A stretch of 64,000 nt of DNA from Bacteroidota bacterium (GCA_947479085.1 CANJYB010000006.1:124001-188000), one strand, 5' to 3'; positions 46,963 to 56,664 are shown, counted from the first letter of the stretch. Notes: generated by a model from the sequence alone, not told the origin. A program made the numbers and translations.

Positions 46963-47506
46963 GCTTTTTTCCGGTTTTTATAATAAACTACCCGATAAAG
47001 TATGAAGCAACGAACATGAAATTTTAATGAAAAAGCAGAAAAACGTAAAAAAGTGATGTTTTGGTATAAAATGGATGAAACAGACCATTAACAGGCAGTT
47101 TAAAAGAAATGGTCGCTTCCCATAAAAAAAATCCGGACTTCGTTTTTTTTTGACCTCGTTTTTTGACAAAAAATTAACAAAATGCGGTGAATAAAATTCC
47201 GCTATTCACTGCAATATATTTCTAGATTTATGTCAACCACTTTATTGAGGTTCAGCGTTTATGAATTTTTTAATTGTTGATAAATCGTCTGATAAATAAT
47301 GCCCAAAAAAGTCATGTTTTTTTTGCAGAAAATTGACGTAAATTCGTAGTCGAATGACGGAAACACCAAAAGATATGGGGGGAATAAAAAAGAGTGAAGA
47401 TTTTCAGGAAATAAAAAAATAATGGAACCCTGAAATTTTTAATAAAAAGAGGAAAGGATTTTTAAAAACGAAATGAATACTAACAATAAATAAACAACCA
47501 AAAAAA
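46963..47506. other. AT-rich intergenic stretch, no gene recognised
   Basis: About 540 bases with poly-A and poly-T runs. A 22-codon ORF at 47354-47422 (MTETPKDMGGIKKS...) is too short and unsupported to call. No tRNA, hairpin or recognisable promoter was seen. The run of A before the ATG at 47507 is typical for leader sequences here. Confidence 0.6.
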
Positions 47507-47659
47507 ATGAAAAAGAAAAAACAAACACCCAAAAAAGACAGGAAAGCAATAGCTAAACCTGCTGCACAACATTCGGCTTACGAACTTAGCAAAAAAGCAA
47601 GCGACCGGGCCAGGGAAATTTATGCCAATTACTTTAAAAGTATAGGCTATGAATTGTAA
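47507..47659 (+). CDS. Small basic protein, 50 residues
   Basis: A 50-codon gene starting MKKKKQTPKKDRKAIAKPAA, with a very basic N-terminus and a C-terminal amphipathic helix (YELSKKASDRAREIYANYFK). Composition is ordinary for a cytoplasmic nucleic-acid-binding or ribosome-associated peptide, but no family is recognised. The ATG follows an A-rich leader. It stands between array 2 and the FnIII-tailed gene, 232 bases upstream of it; that gap shows nothing further. Confidence 0.55.
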   Translation: MKKKKQTPKKDRKAIAKPAAQHSAYELSKKASDRAREIYANYFKSIGYEL

Positions 47660-47891
47660 TAAACATTGCGGGGTTTAATAGCAAGCCTCGTAATAAGTGA
47701 TTAACCTTTAAAAAAACAACAACCGATGATGAGAAAATAAAAAAACAGGTGTACCCATGTGCTACAGCACCCATGTACTAATAACTAATGAACAGATGAG
47801 TTAAACAAACGAGTGATAAATAAAATAATAAACCAGGTTTCCACTATGTTACCCACAGCGGAGAGACAGAAGAAACCACAATACAAAAAAA

Positions 47892-48503
47892 ATGAAATTA
47901 GTAAAAATTCCAAAAATGAATTCAATCCCCATGTTGCTGGTCGAAGGACAGTCGCTGGTGGATAAAATGATTGCTTCTTCCTGGTTTCCGGGCACCACCA
48001 GCCAGACCACAGCAGCACAAACTGCAATAACAGCGCTGGACGCAGCAGCTGCTACTGCACAAAGCGGAACGCCTGCCGATACACAGGCAATGTATGTATG
48101 TGCAGAAACTACACGAGTAAAAATCAGGGTGTTGCTTTTAACAGTGGACACTGTCGCTATCAACAATCCGTCTAACAGTCTTGCAATCATTTCAGCAGCA
48201 GGTTTACAGGCTAAAAGAACAGGTTCAAGAAACATTCAAACCATAGCTGTAAAAGCAGGAACGGATCCAGGAAGTGTGGTGGTAAGGGTAAAAGCTCACA
48301 AACGCTTTTCGTACAAAATTCAGATGCAGAAAGGTAACAGTGTGGAACCTACAGGCTGGGTGGATGTTACTGTTACCACTGTGGTTAGCATTCCGGTAGC
48401 CGGTTTGGCGCCATTAACCCAGTATTGGTTCAGGGTAGCGCTTATTAAAGGCTTATCACAGGGAGCTTATTCAAATCCTGTAAGTATAAGCATGCCGGCA
48501 TAA
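47892..48503 (+). CDS. Hypothetical protein with C-terminal fibronectin type III-like domain
   Basis: 203 residues, no signal peptide. The N-terminal ~110 residues are helical and Ala/Thr-rich (AAQTAITALDAAAATAQSG). The C-terminal ~90 residues form an FnIII-like sandwich with conserved GLAPLTQYWFRVALI and a final AYSNPVSISM. I recall proteins of this architecture (Ala-rich helical region plus FnIII) as common, uncharacterised Bacteroidota proteins, often in multiple copies. ATG preceded by an A-rich tract. A strong terminator follows. Confidence 0.82.
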   Translation: MKLVKIPKMNSIPMLLVEGQSLVDKMIASSWFPGTTSQTTAAQTAITALDAAAATAQSGTPADTQAMYVCAETTRVKIRVLLLTVDTVAINNPSNSLAIISAAGLQAKRTGSRNIQTIAVKAGTDPGSVVVRVKAHKRFSYKIQMQKGNSVEPTGWVDVTVTTVVSIPVAGLAPLTQYWFRVALIKGLSQGAYSNPVSISMPA

Positions 48504-48521
48504 GTGTATGGAAAAGCTGAA

Positions 48522-48561
48522 AAAAAAGTCCTCTGAATAGATTTTCGGAGGACTTTTTTTA
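48522..48561 (+). terminator. Rho-independent terminator
   Basis: A stem AGTCCTC/GAGGACT extended by A and T runs on both sides, 19 bases after the FnIII-protein stop. Confidence 0.88.
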
Positions 48562-48574
48562 TTGGCGCAATTAT

Positions 48575-48606
48575 TGAAAAGCTCTCCCGCAAATTAGTAC
48601 TTTTGC
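48575..48606 (+). promoter_or_regulatory. Bacteroidota promoter for the MORN protein-mnmA pair
   Basis: TTG at 48575-48577, a 21-base spacer and TACTTTTG at 48599-48606. The predicted leader is about 85 bases, long for this genome segment. Confidence 0.65.
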
Positions 48607-48698
48607 AAATTAATTAAACATTGTTCGCTAAAGCATAATTCCAAAATCCTGTATCTTTTACATGTTTTTGAGTTATTACTTATAAAAACAATAATTTT

Positions 48699-49484
48699 AT
48701 GAGATTAAAAACCATTCTGATTCTTACCTCTTTTTTGTTCACAGGCTTGGCCTATGCACAGGATGCACCCAATAAAACAGATGCTTCCGGCAAAAAGCAG
48801 GGACATTGGACAAAGTATGACGACCAGCATAAAAAAATTTACGATGGTAATTTTGTAGACGACAATCCGGTCGGAACTTTTACCTATTATTACAACACAG
48901 GCATTCCATGGGCAGTCACCGTGTTTTCCCAAAAAGGGAAAGTAGCCCGGACAAAAACTTACGATGCGGGTGGAAAAATAACCGGAGAAGGAAAATACAT
49001 TGGACAGAAAAAGGACAGCACCTGGAAATTCTATAATGACGAAGGCAAAATTTTATCGGAAGAAATTTATGTAAATGGAGTAAAAAACGGCAATTGCAAG
49101 GTATATTATCATACAGGCGATGTGGCCGAAGAAAAAATGTGGAAAAACGGGGTGCCAAACGGCCCTTGGAAAAAGTACTTCCAGGGAGGCCAGTTAAAAT
49201 ACCTTGGTCAGACCATCAACGATAAAGTAGAAGGGAAGGTCACATTTTATTATCCTTCAGGGCAGATAGAGGCACAAGGCATATACAAAGCGGATTTGAA
49301 AGACGGAGAATGGAAATATTATGAAGAAGATGGCAAAGTAAAACGCATTGATAAATTCATTCGCGGAATCAATCAAAATCCCGACAAAGATGTAATACCA
49401 AAAGCAAAATTAGAAAAACAAAAGAGAGAACACCAGGAGTTTGAAATTAAGGACCCTTACCGGGAAGGGTACACACCGCGTTAA
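48699..49484 (+). CDS. Exported MORN-repeat protein
   Basis: 261 residues with a signal peptide (1-20, ends GLAYAQ) followed by about eight MORN-2 type repeats (patterns such as GHWTKYDDQHKKIYDG, GTFTYYYNTG, GPWKKYFQGGQLKY, GEWKYYEEDGKVKR). Repeats of this type form extended beta hairpins. Databases often label such proteins 'YwqK antitoxin', but no toxin gene is adjacent. Periplasmic location is inferred. Its TAA is followed at once by the ATG of mnmA, so the two are translated together. Confidence 0.88.
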   Translation: MRLKTILILTSFLFTGLAYAQDAPNKTDASGKKQGHWTKYDDQHKKIYDGNFVDDNPVGTFTYYYNTGIPWAVTVFSQKGKVARTKTYDAGGKITGEGKYIGQKKDSTWKFYNDEGKILSEEIYVNGVKNGNCKVYYHTGDVAEEKMWKNGVPNGPWKKYFQGGQLKYLGQTINDKVEGKVTFYYPSGQIEAQGIYKADLKDGEWKYYEEDGKVKRIDKFIRGINQNPDKDVIPKAKLEKQKREHQEFEIKDPYREGYTPR

Positions 49485-50582
49485 ATGAGCAAAAAAGGGA
49501 AAGTATTATTGGCAATGAGCGGAGGAATCGATAGTTCCATTTCCGCTTTATTGTTGCATGAGCAAGGGTACGAAGTAGTGGGAATAACCATGAAAACATG
49601 GGATTACGCCTCATCAGGTGGTTCAGGTAAAGAAACAGGTTGTTGCAGTCTCGATTCCATTAACGATGCCCGTTTGCTGGCGGTCAATCTTGGTTTCCCA
49701 CATTTTATATTAGATATCAGGAACGAGTTTGGCAATTACATCATCGATAATTTTATTGACGAATACATGGCCGGCCGCACGCCAAACCCATGTGTTTTAT
49801 GCAACACCCATATCAAATGGGAAGCATTGCTCAAACGTGCCGACATGCTCGATTGCGAATTCATCGCCACCGGACATTATGCCCGCATACGCGAGGAGAA
49901 CAGCCGTTATGTTGTTTCAAGAGGGCTGGATACCAATAAAGACCAAAGCTACGTTCTTTGGGGATTAACACAGCAAAGTTTAAAACGTACCCTTTTCCCT
50001 TTGCAGAATTACCGCAAATCGGAAATAAAACAAATGGCCATTGATAATGGTTATGCCGACCTTGCTGCCAAAAGCGAGAGTTATGAAATTTGTTTTGTGC
50101 CCGATAATGATTACCGTGGTTTCCTTAAACGTAAAGTGGACGGGCTCGAAGAACGGGTAGCCGGTGGCAATTTTGTGGACAGAACAGGGCGTGTACTTGG
50201 CAAGCACAAAGGTTATCCTTTTTATACCATTGGTCAGCGCAAAGGCTTGGAAATAGCCGTAGGCGAACCATTGCATGTGCTCGAAATCATTCCTGAATCC
50301 AATACAGTGGTGTTGGGATCAAAAGAAGACCTCGAACAACAGGAAATGATTGTGGGCAAACACAACCTTATAAAGTATGCATCATTACCCGATAATTTTG
50401 AAGCATTAACCAAAATACGATACAAGGATGCAGGGTCGATGGCCACCGTTTCTCATAACAATGATAAATTAAAAGTACTTTTTCATAATACCGTTTCAGC
50501 TGTTGCACCGGGTCAATCTGCCGTGTTTTACGAAGGGAATGATTTAATTGGTGGAGGAATTATTGAACGTCAGATCCGTTAA
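49485..50582 (+). CDS. mnmA: tRNA-specific 2-thiouridylase
   Basis: A 365-residue enzyme that places sulfur at position 2 of U34 in tRNA-Lys, -Glu and -Gln. The PP-loop MSGGIDSS (11-18) binds ATP. Cys103 (TPNPCVLCN) and Cys203 (YEICFVPD) are the catalytic pair; TGHYARI and GQRKGLEIAVGEPLHV are further family motifs. The length is standard. It starts immediately after the stop of the MORN-protein gene. Confidence 0.97.
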   Translation: MSKKGKVLLAMSGGIDSSISALLLHEQGYEVVGITMKTWDYASSGGSGKETGCCSLDSINDARLLAVNLGFPHFILDIRNEFGNYIIDNFIDEYMAGRTPNPCVLCNTHIKWEALLKRADMLDCEFIATGHYARIREENSRYVVSRGLDTNKDQSYVLWGLTQQSLKRTLFPLQNYRKSEIKQMAIDNGYADLAAKSESYEICFVPDNDYRGFLKRKVDGLEERVAGGNFVDRTGRVLGKHKGYPFYTIGQRKGLEIAVGEPLHVLEIIPESNTVVLGSKEDLEQQEMIVGKHNLIKYASLPDNFEALTKIRYKDAGSMATVSHNNDKLKVLFHNTVSAVAPGQSAVFYEGNDLIGGGIIERQIR

Positions 50583-50669
50583 AATAATACCATCATTTGT
50601 TTCTTCTGTCTTTCTTAAATGTTTTGTTTCATATTTTTATTTAATTTAGCACTTGAATAAAACATCCCG

Positions 50670-51440
50670 ATGAGGAAATTAACTTCGTTACTTTTTTTAG
50701 TTATTCTGTTTTCTGTTGGTTTTTTCTCCTGCAAAAAAGATCCTGACAAAGCACCCGACATGGGATACAACTATTTTCCCGATCAGGTAGGCAGGTTTGT
50801 AGTATATGATGTCGATTCCATTTATTACGATGAAAACAATATCGATGCAGCTACCCATATCGCACCTTCAATCGAATTCAAATTTCAGGTAAAAGAAAAA
50901 ATCGAATCCATTTATACAGACAATCAAAACCGTCCAACCATTCGTTTAGAGAGGTATGTAAAATATTTTGATGGAAATGTCCCATACAGCCAGATGCCAT
51001 GGATATTCCGTAACGTTTGGGCTGAAAATAAAACGGCCACCACAGCCGAAAAGGTGGAAGAAAACATTCGTTACATCAGGCTTTCTTTTCCTGTTAAGGC
51101 AAGCCAGACGTGGAATGGAAATGCTCAAAACACACAGGATGCTATTAACTATTCTTATTCCTCCATCGACCAGCCATTAAACCTTGGTTTACTTGCTTTC
51201 GATTCGGTTATGCAGGTAACTCAACAGGATGAAACTACTTTAATTTCAAAGAAATATTCGATAGAAAAATATTGTCGTAAAGTAGGCCTTATCTATAAAG
51301 AATACCTGAACATCGAATCTCAGCCTCCTTCCGGTTGGTCAGGTGCACAGCAAACTGCCTATTACCAGATACCCATTACCCAACGACCAACCAAAGGAAC
51401 TAAATATACCATGACTGCCGCTTACTACGGCACCGAATAA
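50670..51440 (+). CDS. Lipoprotein of unknown function
   Basis: 256 residues. A signal peptide with lipobox FFSC (Cys21) followed by KK. The mature part is beta-rich with Tyr/Trp-rich segments (VGRFVVYDVDSIYYDE, VKASQTWNGNAQN) and no recognised catalytic motif. The stop lies three bases from the start of the subtilase gene, so a functional link or shared transcript is likely. Outer-membrane anchoring is expected. Confidence 0.87.
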   Translation: MRKLTSLLFLVILFSVGFFSCKKDPDKAPDMGYNYFPDQVGRFVVYDVDSIYYDENNIDAATHIAPSIEFKFQVKEKIESIYTDNQNRPTIRLERYVKYFDGNVPYSQMPWIFRNVWAENKTATTAEKVEENIRYIRLSFPVKASQTWNGNAQNTQDAINYSYSSIDQPLNLGLLAFDSVMQVTQQDETTLISKKYSIEKYCRKVGLIYKEYLNIESQPPSGWSGAQQTAYYQIPITQRPTKGTKYTMTAAYYGTE

Positions 51441-51443
51441 AAT

Positions 51444-53117
51444 ATGAAAAACACTACCTTAATTGTTGCATGCTCTTTAATTTTTAAACTGGCTACTTCA
51501 CAAACTTCTTCCACCTATCTTGTTTATTTTAAAGATAAAAATAGCAGTCCCTATTCTATAAATAAACCTGCTGAATTTCTTTCAGAAAAATCTTTGGAAC
51601 GAAGAACAAATCAGCACATTGAAATAAATCAAAGTGATTTACCTGTTAATGTAAGTTACGTAAATGGCATAAAAGCAATAGGAGTTGAGGTTTTAAATAA
51701 ATCAAAGTGGTTCAATGCCATTACAGTTTCTGCTAATGATGAATCGAAAATAAATATAATTAAGGCATTACCTTATGTAAAACAGTTGCAATTACTGGCA
51801 GGCCCAACCAACCAGCGTGTTCCTTCCAAGTTTCAAACCGGAAGCCAGGCCTTATCTTCTCCTGCTGAAATGCAGAATGAAAAATCAATAAATAGCAATT
51901 TTTACGATTATGGTCCTTCCTATTATCAATCACATCAGATAGGTGTCGACTGCCTTCATAATCTCGGTTATCATGGCGAAGGTGTTACGGTAGCTTTTCT
52001 GGATGCAGGTTATTATAAAGTAGACTCCTTACCAGCTTTCGATAGTTTAAGAGTAAATAACCAGATAATAGGTACTTATGATTTTGTTGCGAACAACACT
52101 TCGGTTTACGAAGATTTTACTCATGGCATGGCCACACTTTCATGTGTTGGAGGTAATCTTCCTTCTCGTTTGGTGGGTACTGCGCCCAAAGCAAATTTCT
52201 GGTTATTGCGTACAGAGGATGCCGGCACCGAAACATTGCAGGAAGAGGTGAATTGGCTGGTAGGTGCCGAATTTGCCGATAGCGTTGGTGCTTCTGTTAT
52301 CAATTCATCATTGGGGTATAGTTTATTCGATGGAAATATTGGAAATCATACCTATGCGGATTTGGATGGCAATACCACAATAGTTACCAAGGCAGCCGAC
52401 TGGGCAGCCAGTAAAGGGATATTTGTAAACTCCAGTGCAGGAAACTCTGCCGGACCCCCATGGTATAAAATTACTGCTCCCGCTGATGCAGATAGTATCT
52501 TAACTGTTGGTGCGGTCGATTCTGGTGGTGTTACCGCATCTTTTAGTTCTCGTGGGCCTTCTTATGATGGCAGAGTAAAACCGAATACTGCTGCCAGGGG
52601 ATGGGCTTCTACAGTGGCTTCTCCTTTTGGGGATATTGAGTACCAAAGTGGAACTTCTTTTGCTTCACCTATTACTGCCGGTGCAGTAGCATGTTTATGG
52701 CAGGCGCACCCTACTGCTACCAATATGCAGTTACTTAGTGCCGTTCAGCAAAGTGCCAACCAGTACTTTTTCCCTGATTCATTGCAGGGTTACGGCATAC
52801 CCAACTTTTGTATTGCTCATATTATTCTTACAGATATACTTGGAATCGATAAGTTATCAGGTGAAAACGAACAACTCATTATTTACCCTAATCCAACTAA
52901 TTCCGATTTTAATGTTTCTTTTTATTCAGAAAAAAAGCAGACAATCAAAATCTCTTTGTTCGATATTTCAGGAAGAGAAATAATGAGCGAAACAAAGCAG
53001 GTGAAAGAAAAAGGGAATGAATTCAAATTGCAAGACGGAGATATATCCAATGGAATTTATATTCTTCACATCACCACGGCTGAGAAAACATATTTCAAAA
53101 AACTGGTTAAGCAATAA
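51444..53117 (+). CDS. Secreted S8 subtilisin-like protease, T9SS cargo
   Basis: 557 residues. Signal peptide about 1-20, then a prodomain (about 22-150) with the LSEKSLERRTNQHIEINQSD block seen in Bacteroidota subtilases. Catalytic residues are Asp187 (VAFLDAGYY), His227 (DFTHGMATLSCVGG) and Ser405 (SGTSFASPITAGAVACLW). The T9SS sorting domain begins near residue 480 (IIYPNPTNSD) and ends KLVKQ. It differs clearly from the subtilase at 13305, so they are separate lineages, not a recent copy. Confidence 0.94.
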   Translation: MKNTTLIVACSLIFKLATSQTSSTYLVYFKDKNSSPYSINKPAEFLSEKSLERRTNQHIEINQSDLPVNVSYVNGIKAIGVEVLNKSKWFNAITVSANDESKINIIKALPYVKQLQLLAGPTNQRVPSKFQTGSQALSSPAEMQNEKSINSNFYDYGPSYYQSHQIGVDCLHNLGYHGEGVTVAFLDAGYYKVDSLPAFDSLRVNNQIIGTYDFVANNTSVYEDFTHGMATLSCVGGNLPSRLVGTAPKANFWLLRTEDAGTETLQEEVNWLVGAEFADSVGASVINSSLGYSLFDGNIGNHTYADLDGNTTIVTKAADWAASKGIFVNSSAGNSAGPPWYKITAPADADSILTVGAVDSGGVTASFSSRGPSYDGRVKPNTAARGWASTVASPFGDIEYQSGTSFASPITAGAVACLWQAHPTATNMQLLSAVQQSANQYFFPDSLQGYGIPNFCIAHIILTDILGIDKLSGENEQLIIYPNPTNSDFNVSFYSEKKQTIKISLFDISGREIMSETKQVKEKGNEFKLQDGDISNGIYILHITTAEKTYFKKLVKQ

Positions 53118-53147
53118 TCAGAGAACCACCTTATTTAATTTATTTTT

Positions 53148-54407
53148 ATGCAGGCAGAAATTATTACCATTGGTGATGAGATTTTAATAGGACAAATTGT
53201 TGACACCAATTCAGCATTCATCGCCACTCTTTTAAATATGAATGGAATCAGTGTGAAACAGATTTCTTCTGTTTCCGATGACCGGGAGCATATATTGAAA
53301 GCATTGGATGAAGCCAAAGAACGAGCGGATATTATTTTAATTACAGGAGGCCTGGGTCCCACCAAGGATGATATCACCAAGAAAACATTATGCGATTATT
53401 TTAACACCACCATGCGTTTTGATGAAGAAGCTTACCAGGATGTGGTCAATTTATTCGCACAGTATGGTAAAGAGGTAACCCCCATTAATCGTTTACAGGC
53501 AGAGGTACCCGCGATATGTCAGGTAATTAGGAATTATAATGGAACTGCCCCTTGTATGTGGTTCGATGTGGATGGAAAAGTATTTGTTTCAATGCCCGGA
53601 GTTCCATACGAAATGAAAGCATTGATGAAAAACCAGGTGGTTCCTAAACTAAAGGAACGCTTTTCTTTTCCTGCTATTTTTCATAAAACGGTACTTACCC
53701 AGGGAATTGGTGAGTCAGCACTATCTATAATAATTAGCGATTGGGAAGATAGCCTTGCTGCCGTTAATATCAAATTAGCTTACCTACCTGCACCTGGTAT
53801 GGTTCGTTTACGGTTAAGCACTAAAGGTAGCGAAGAAAGTAAGTTACGTTCTTTAGTAGAAATTAAAATAGAGGAACTCCAAAGCATTATTTCAGAATAC
53901 ATATATGGTTACGAAACTTTCGGTGAGGAAAACGATACCCTCGAACAAGTCATTGGTAAATTATTAAAGAAAAACAACAAGACTGTTTCTACTGCCGAAA
54001 GCTGTACCGGTGGATTTATTTCGCATTTAATAACCAAGGTTCCCGGCAGTTCTGATTATTATGTTGGTTCCGTTATTTCCTATTCCTACGAAATAAAGGA
54101 AACAGAACTTGGAGTGTCTAAAGAGGTGCTTGAAAAACAGGGGGCAGTAAGTCAGCCTGTAGTTGAACAAATGGCCAAAGCCATTCGTGAAAAATACCAT
54201 ACCGATTATTCCATCTCTGCTTCAGGTATTGCAGGCCCGGGTGGAGGAACTCCTGAAAAGCCTGTGGGCACAGTTTGGATTGCCATCGCCACCCCTGAAA
54301 AAGTATTTTCAGAAAAGTTCCAGTTTGGGAATCACCGCGAGCGAAATATTCAGAAAACAGCTAATGCTGCATTGAATATGCTGAGAAAAGAATTGGAAGG
54401 GAAATAA
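53148..54407 (+). CDS. cinA: CinA-family protein (NMN deamidase type)
   Basis: 419 residues. The N-terminal molybdopterin-binding-like domain (about 1-170: TIGDEILIGQIVDTNSAF, TGGLGPTKDD) is followed by a linker and a C-terminal PncC-type domain (about 255-415: TAESCTGGFISHLIT, SGIAGPGGGTPEKPVGTVW), which hydrolyses nicotinamide mononucleotide in characterised members; the N-terminal domain has ADP-ribose pyrophosphatase activity in some. It begins 30 bases after the subtilase stop and probably shares its transcript. Confidence 0.95.
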   Translation: MQAEIITIGDEILIGQIVDTNSAFIATLLNMNGISVKQISSVSDDREHILKALDEAKERADIILITGGLGPTKDDITKKTLCDYFNTTMRFDEEAYQDVVNLFAQYGKEVTPINRLQAEVPAICQVIRNYNGTAPCMWFDVDGKVFVSMPGVPYEMKALMKNQVVPKLKERFSFPAIFHKTVLTQGIGESALSIIISDWEDSLAAVNIKLAYLPAPGMVRLRLSTKGSEESKLRSLVEIKIEELQSIISEYIYGYETFGEENDTLEQVIGKLLKKNNKTVSTAESCTGGFISHLITKVPGSSDYYVGSVISYSYEIKETELGVSKEVLEKQGAVSQPVVEQMAKAIREKYHTDYSISASGIAGPGGGTPEKPVGTVWIAIATPEKVFSEKFQFGNHRERNIQKTANAALNMLRKELEGK

Positions 54408-54408
54408 A

Positions 54409-54426
54409 AACGAAAAAGTTTTCGTT
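54409..54426. terminator. Weak hairpin between convergent genes
   Basis: AACGAAA/TTTCGTT stem with a 4-base loop lies between the cinA stop and the stop of the minus-strand gene at 54425, overlapping the latter. It is AT-rich; termination is only possible. Confidence 0.35.
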
Positions 54427-55147
54427 ATTCATTAAAATATTTGCTTTTCCAGCTCATGCTGCTAAAACTGGTTTGTGAAATAGCACCCAGGAAAATCGAG
54501 AAAAAGAAAAATCCAATAGTACAATGCATCGCAAACCAGATGCGAATATTAATTTCATTATCCCGCTGCACCTGCAACCATTCGAAAGGAAACGAAAAAG
54601 AAAAGAGGAAAGCCAAAGCAACAATAAAGTAAAAATAGCTGTAAATGTTCCGGACAGGAAAATAAACAAACTTCCGATGCCAGGCGAGGTCTTTTCCCCA
54701 TTGATGAAGTAAATAAAAAGTATTGTTGCCAAGCTGTGCAAACAATAAAGGATCTTGGTTGATATCTTCCAGGTCAAAAGCTTTGTTGGGAGCTATTATT
54801 TTAAATCGTTGTATTTTGGTATTGTATCGTTTTTCAAACTCGTTGATGCGGATAACTGCATCATAAGGAAATTCCATTTTAAAGTATTTCGAATCTAAAA
54901 AGCGCAACCTGTAAGTGATACAGATTTTTTCAATCTCTTTAATGGAATAAATATTTTCTGCATCTTCGTCTTTTAACCGAATGGTGCTGATATCATTGTT
55001 GCTGCCTTCTTCTTTCAACCTCTTCAATACGGTTTCATCAGCATCTGCAGATTTTTGCAAAAGGTCATTAACTTCACTTAATAAAGATGGGAATTTTAAC
55101 CTTTCTTTTTTTAATTGTTCCGTAAGATTGACATTATCAAAAATCAT
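54425..55147 (-). CDS. Hypothetical membrane protein
   Basis: 240 residues. The first ~165 are soluble and charged (an N-terminal helical region, then a beta-containing domain with YKLRF-type strands and the LHQWGKDLAWHRKF segment). Two hydrophobic helices follow near the C-terminus (about 172-190 and 207-228, FFFFSIFLGAI). Topology suggests an N-in soluble domain on a C-terminal hairpin membrane anchor. No family recognised and no partner evident. Confidence 0.75.
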   Translation of the reverse strand: MIFDNVNLTEQLKKERLKFPSLLSEVNDLLQKSADADETVLKRLKEEGSNNDISTIRLKDEDAENIYSIKEIEKICITYRLRFLDSKYFKMEFPYDAVIRINEFEKRYNTKIQRFKIIAPNKAFDLEDINQDPLLFAQLGNNTFYLLHQWGKDLAWHRKFVYFPVRNIYSYFYFIVALAFLFSFSFPFEWLQVQRDNEINIRIWFAMHCTIGFFFFSIFLGAISQTSFSSMSWKSKYFNE

Positions 55148-55346
55148 AGTGTAAAAGTATAAAATAATTGTGGGATTTTAAAACTTCAATTTCTTCAGGT
55201 ATTAAAACAACCAATAGCAGTAAATGTTTTTAAAATACTGAACAGGAGAATTACTCCCCATCTGGTAAAAAGTTGGAGGTTTTATTTTTATTGTAATCCA
55301 AATAAACAATACTTTTACATTTTCTAAAAACAAAAAATCAAGCGTT

Positions 55347-56354
55347 ATGACACTTATTAAGGTACTTTCATTTATTATCCTCCTATACGGGGCTGCGGGT
55401 TTATTATTGTCTTTTATTAACATTCCGGGAAGAGATAGAGATGGGCAAGGCAGAGATACTAGTGGGAGCACTACAAGGAAAATACTTCTTCCTTTTCACA
55501 AAGCTGCACTCGGTATTGGAGCATTCGGTTTTTTCATTACCATGATTATAGTCCGCATTGGTGCCCAGGATGCAGGCGTGATGGTAACACCTTCCGGAGT
55601 TGATGATACTGAATTGCATACCGGCTGGCACATTGTAATGCCATGGAACACGGTTTATATTATGGATAAAACAGTTTGGGTGTATACCTGTGCCAATTCT
55701 ACCAAGGAAGGAGCAAAACCCGATGCGGATGCCATCTGGGCGCCTACCAAAGATGGAATTAAAATGGGTTTTGACGTTTCGGTAAGCTGGAGAATTGTCC
55801 CTACAGAAGCCAGTTGGATTTATGCCAACATTTCTGAAAATGATGGAGGAACCTCCGGAAGGTATTATTGGTTGGAAGAAAATGTTATTCGTCCCAAATT
55901 AAAATCTGCAATGGCACTTACCGTTAGTAATTTCAGCCCTATCGAAGCATATTCTACCAAACGCCAGGAAATACAGGATAGAATTATAGCCCGGATGAGG
56001 GAAGAGGTGAAAGGGTATAAACTGATTATTGAACAGGTGGATATGCGTGAAGTGTTTTATAACCCAGAATACGAACAGGCCATCAATGCAAAGAAACTGG
56101 CTGAACAGGAGGTATTGAGATTGGTGGAAGTTACCAAACAAAAGGAAGAGCAATTAAAACAATCGTCCATCGACAAAGATATTGCTATACAACAGGCAGA
56201 AGGAGAAGCTAAATCATTGCAGATAAAAGGAACTTCCATTGCCCAGAACCCTAAAATCATTGATCTGGAGTGGATAAATAAATGGGACGGAAAACTACCC
56301 ACTTATATTATGGGTGATGGAAAAGGAGTAATTATGAATCTGAACAACAAATAA
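55347..56354 (+). CDS. SPFH/band 7 (prohibitin-like) membrane protein
   Basis: 335 residues. Two N-terminal membrane segments (about 4-24 and 49-70) are followed by the SPFH domain (about 75-260: TELHTGWHIVMPWNTVYIMDK, KMGFDVSVSWRIVP) and a helical region rich in Glu and Lys (KKLAEQEVLRLVEVTKQKEEQ). Members oligomerise into rings or scaffolds on membranes and affect protease or membrane-domain function. A near-consensus -7 (TACTTTTA) precedes it. Monocistronic. Confidence 0.93.
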   Translation: MTLIKVLSFIILLYGAAGLLLSFINIPGRDRDGQGRDTSGSTTRKILLPFHKAALGIGAFGFFITMIIVRIGAQDAGVMVTPSGVDDTELHTGWHIVMPWNTVYIMDKTVWVYTCANSTKEGAKPDADAIWAPTKDGIKMGFDVSVSWRIVPTEASWIYANISENDGGTSGRYYWLEENVIRPKLKSAMALTVSNFSPIEAYSTKRQEIQDRIIARMREEVKGYKLIIEQVDMREVFYNPEYEQAINAKKLAEQEVLRLVEVTKQKEEQLKQSSIDKDIAIQQAEGEAKSLQIKGTSIAQNPKIIDLEWINKWDGKLPTYIMGDGKGVIMNLNNK

Positions 56355-56388
56355 TTTATCCCTTTTGAGGATAAATTGTAAAAAATAC

Positions 56389-56417
56389 TTGCAGAATTGA
56401 AAATATTTCTATCTTTG
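56389..56417 (+). promoter_or_regulatory. Bacteroidota promoter of rpmH
   Basis: TTG at 56389-56391, an 18-base spacer and TATCTTTG at 56410-56417 form a full consensus match. Predicted start near 56424, leader about 56 bases. Confidence 0.75.
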
Positions 56418-56479
56418 CACTCCGAAATTTAAAACGAATACTAATTCGTCCCATTAAAAAGGGACATAAATAATAAAAA

Positions 56480-56641
56480 ATGAAGGCATTACGCACATAC
56501 CAACCATCGGTTAAGAAAAGAAAAAACAAACACGGTTTCCGTGAAAGAATGGCATCTGCCAATGGTCGCAGAGTTTTAGCTTCTCGCAGAGCTAAAGGAA
56601 GAAAAAAATTAACCGTTTCTGACGAAAAAACTCATAAATAG
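56480..56641 (+). CDS. rpmH: 50S ribosomal protein bL34
   Basis: 53 residues, too short for most gene scans. [20 protein letters not shown] is followed by the L34 signature [22 protein letters not shown] and a short acidic tail; the tail is a little longer than in E. coli (46 residues). It is a component of the large ribosomal subunit near the polypeptide exit. It has its own promoter and terminator. In many bacteria rpmH adjoins rnpA and dnaA; here it does not. Confidence 0.97.
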   Translation: MKALRTYQPSVKKRKNKHGFRERMASANGRRVLASRRAKGRKKLTVSDEKTHK

Positions 56642-56664
56642 AATTGATATTGATATCTTTTATA

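Noticed and set aside
47354-47422. 22-codon ORF upstream of the 50-residue gene
   Set aside because: Too short, no promoter or homology visible.
48699-49484. Toxin-antitoxin system based on the 'YwqK antitoxin' label for MORN-2 proteins
   Set aside because: The protein has a signal peptide and its neighbour is the tRNA-modifying mnmA; no toxin-like gene is present.
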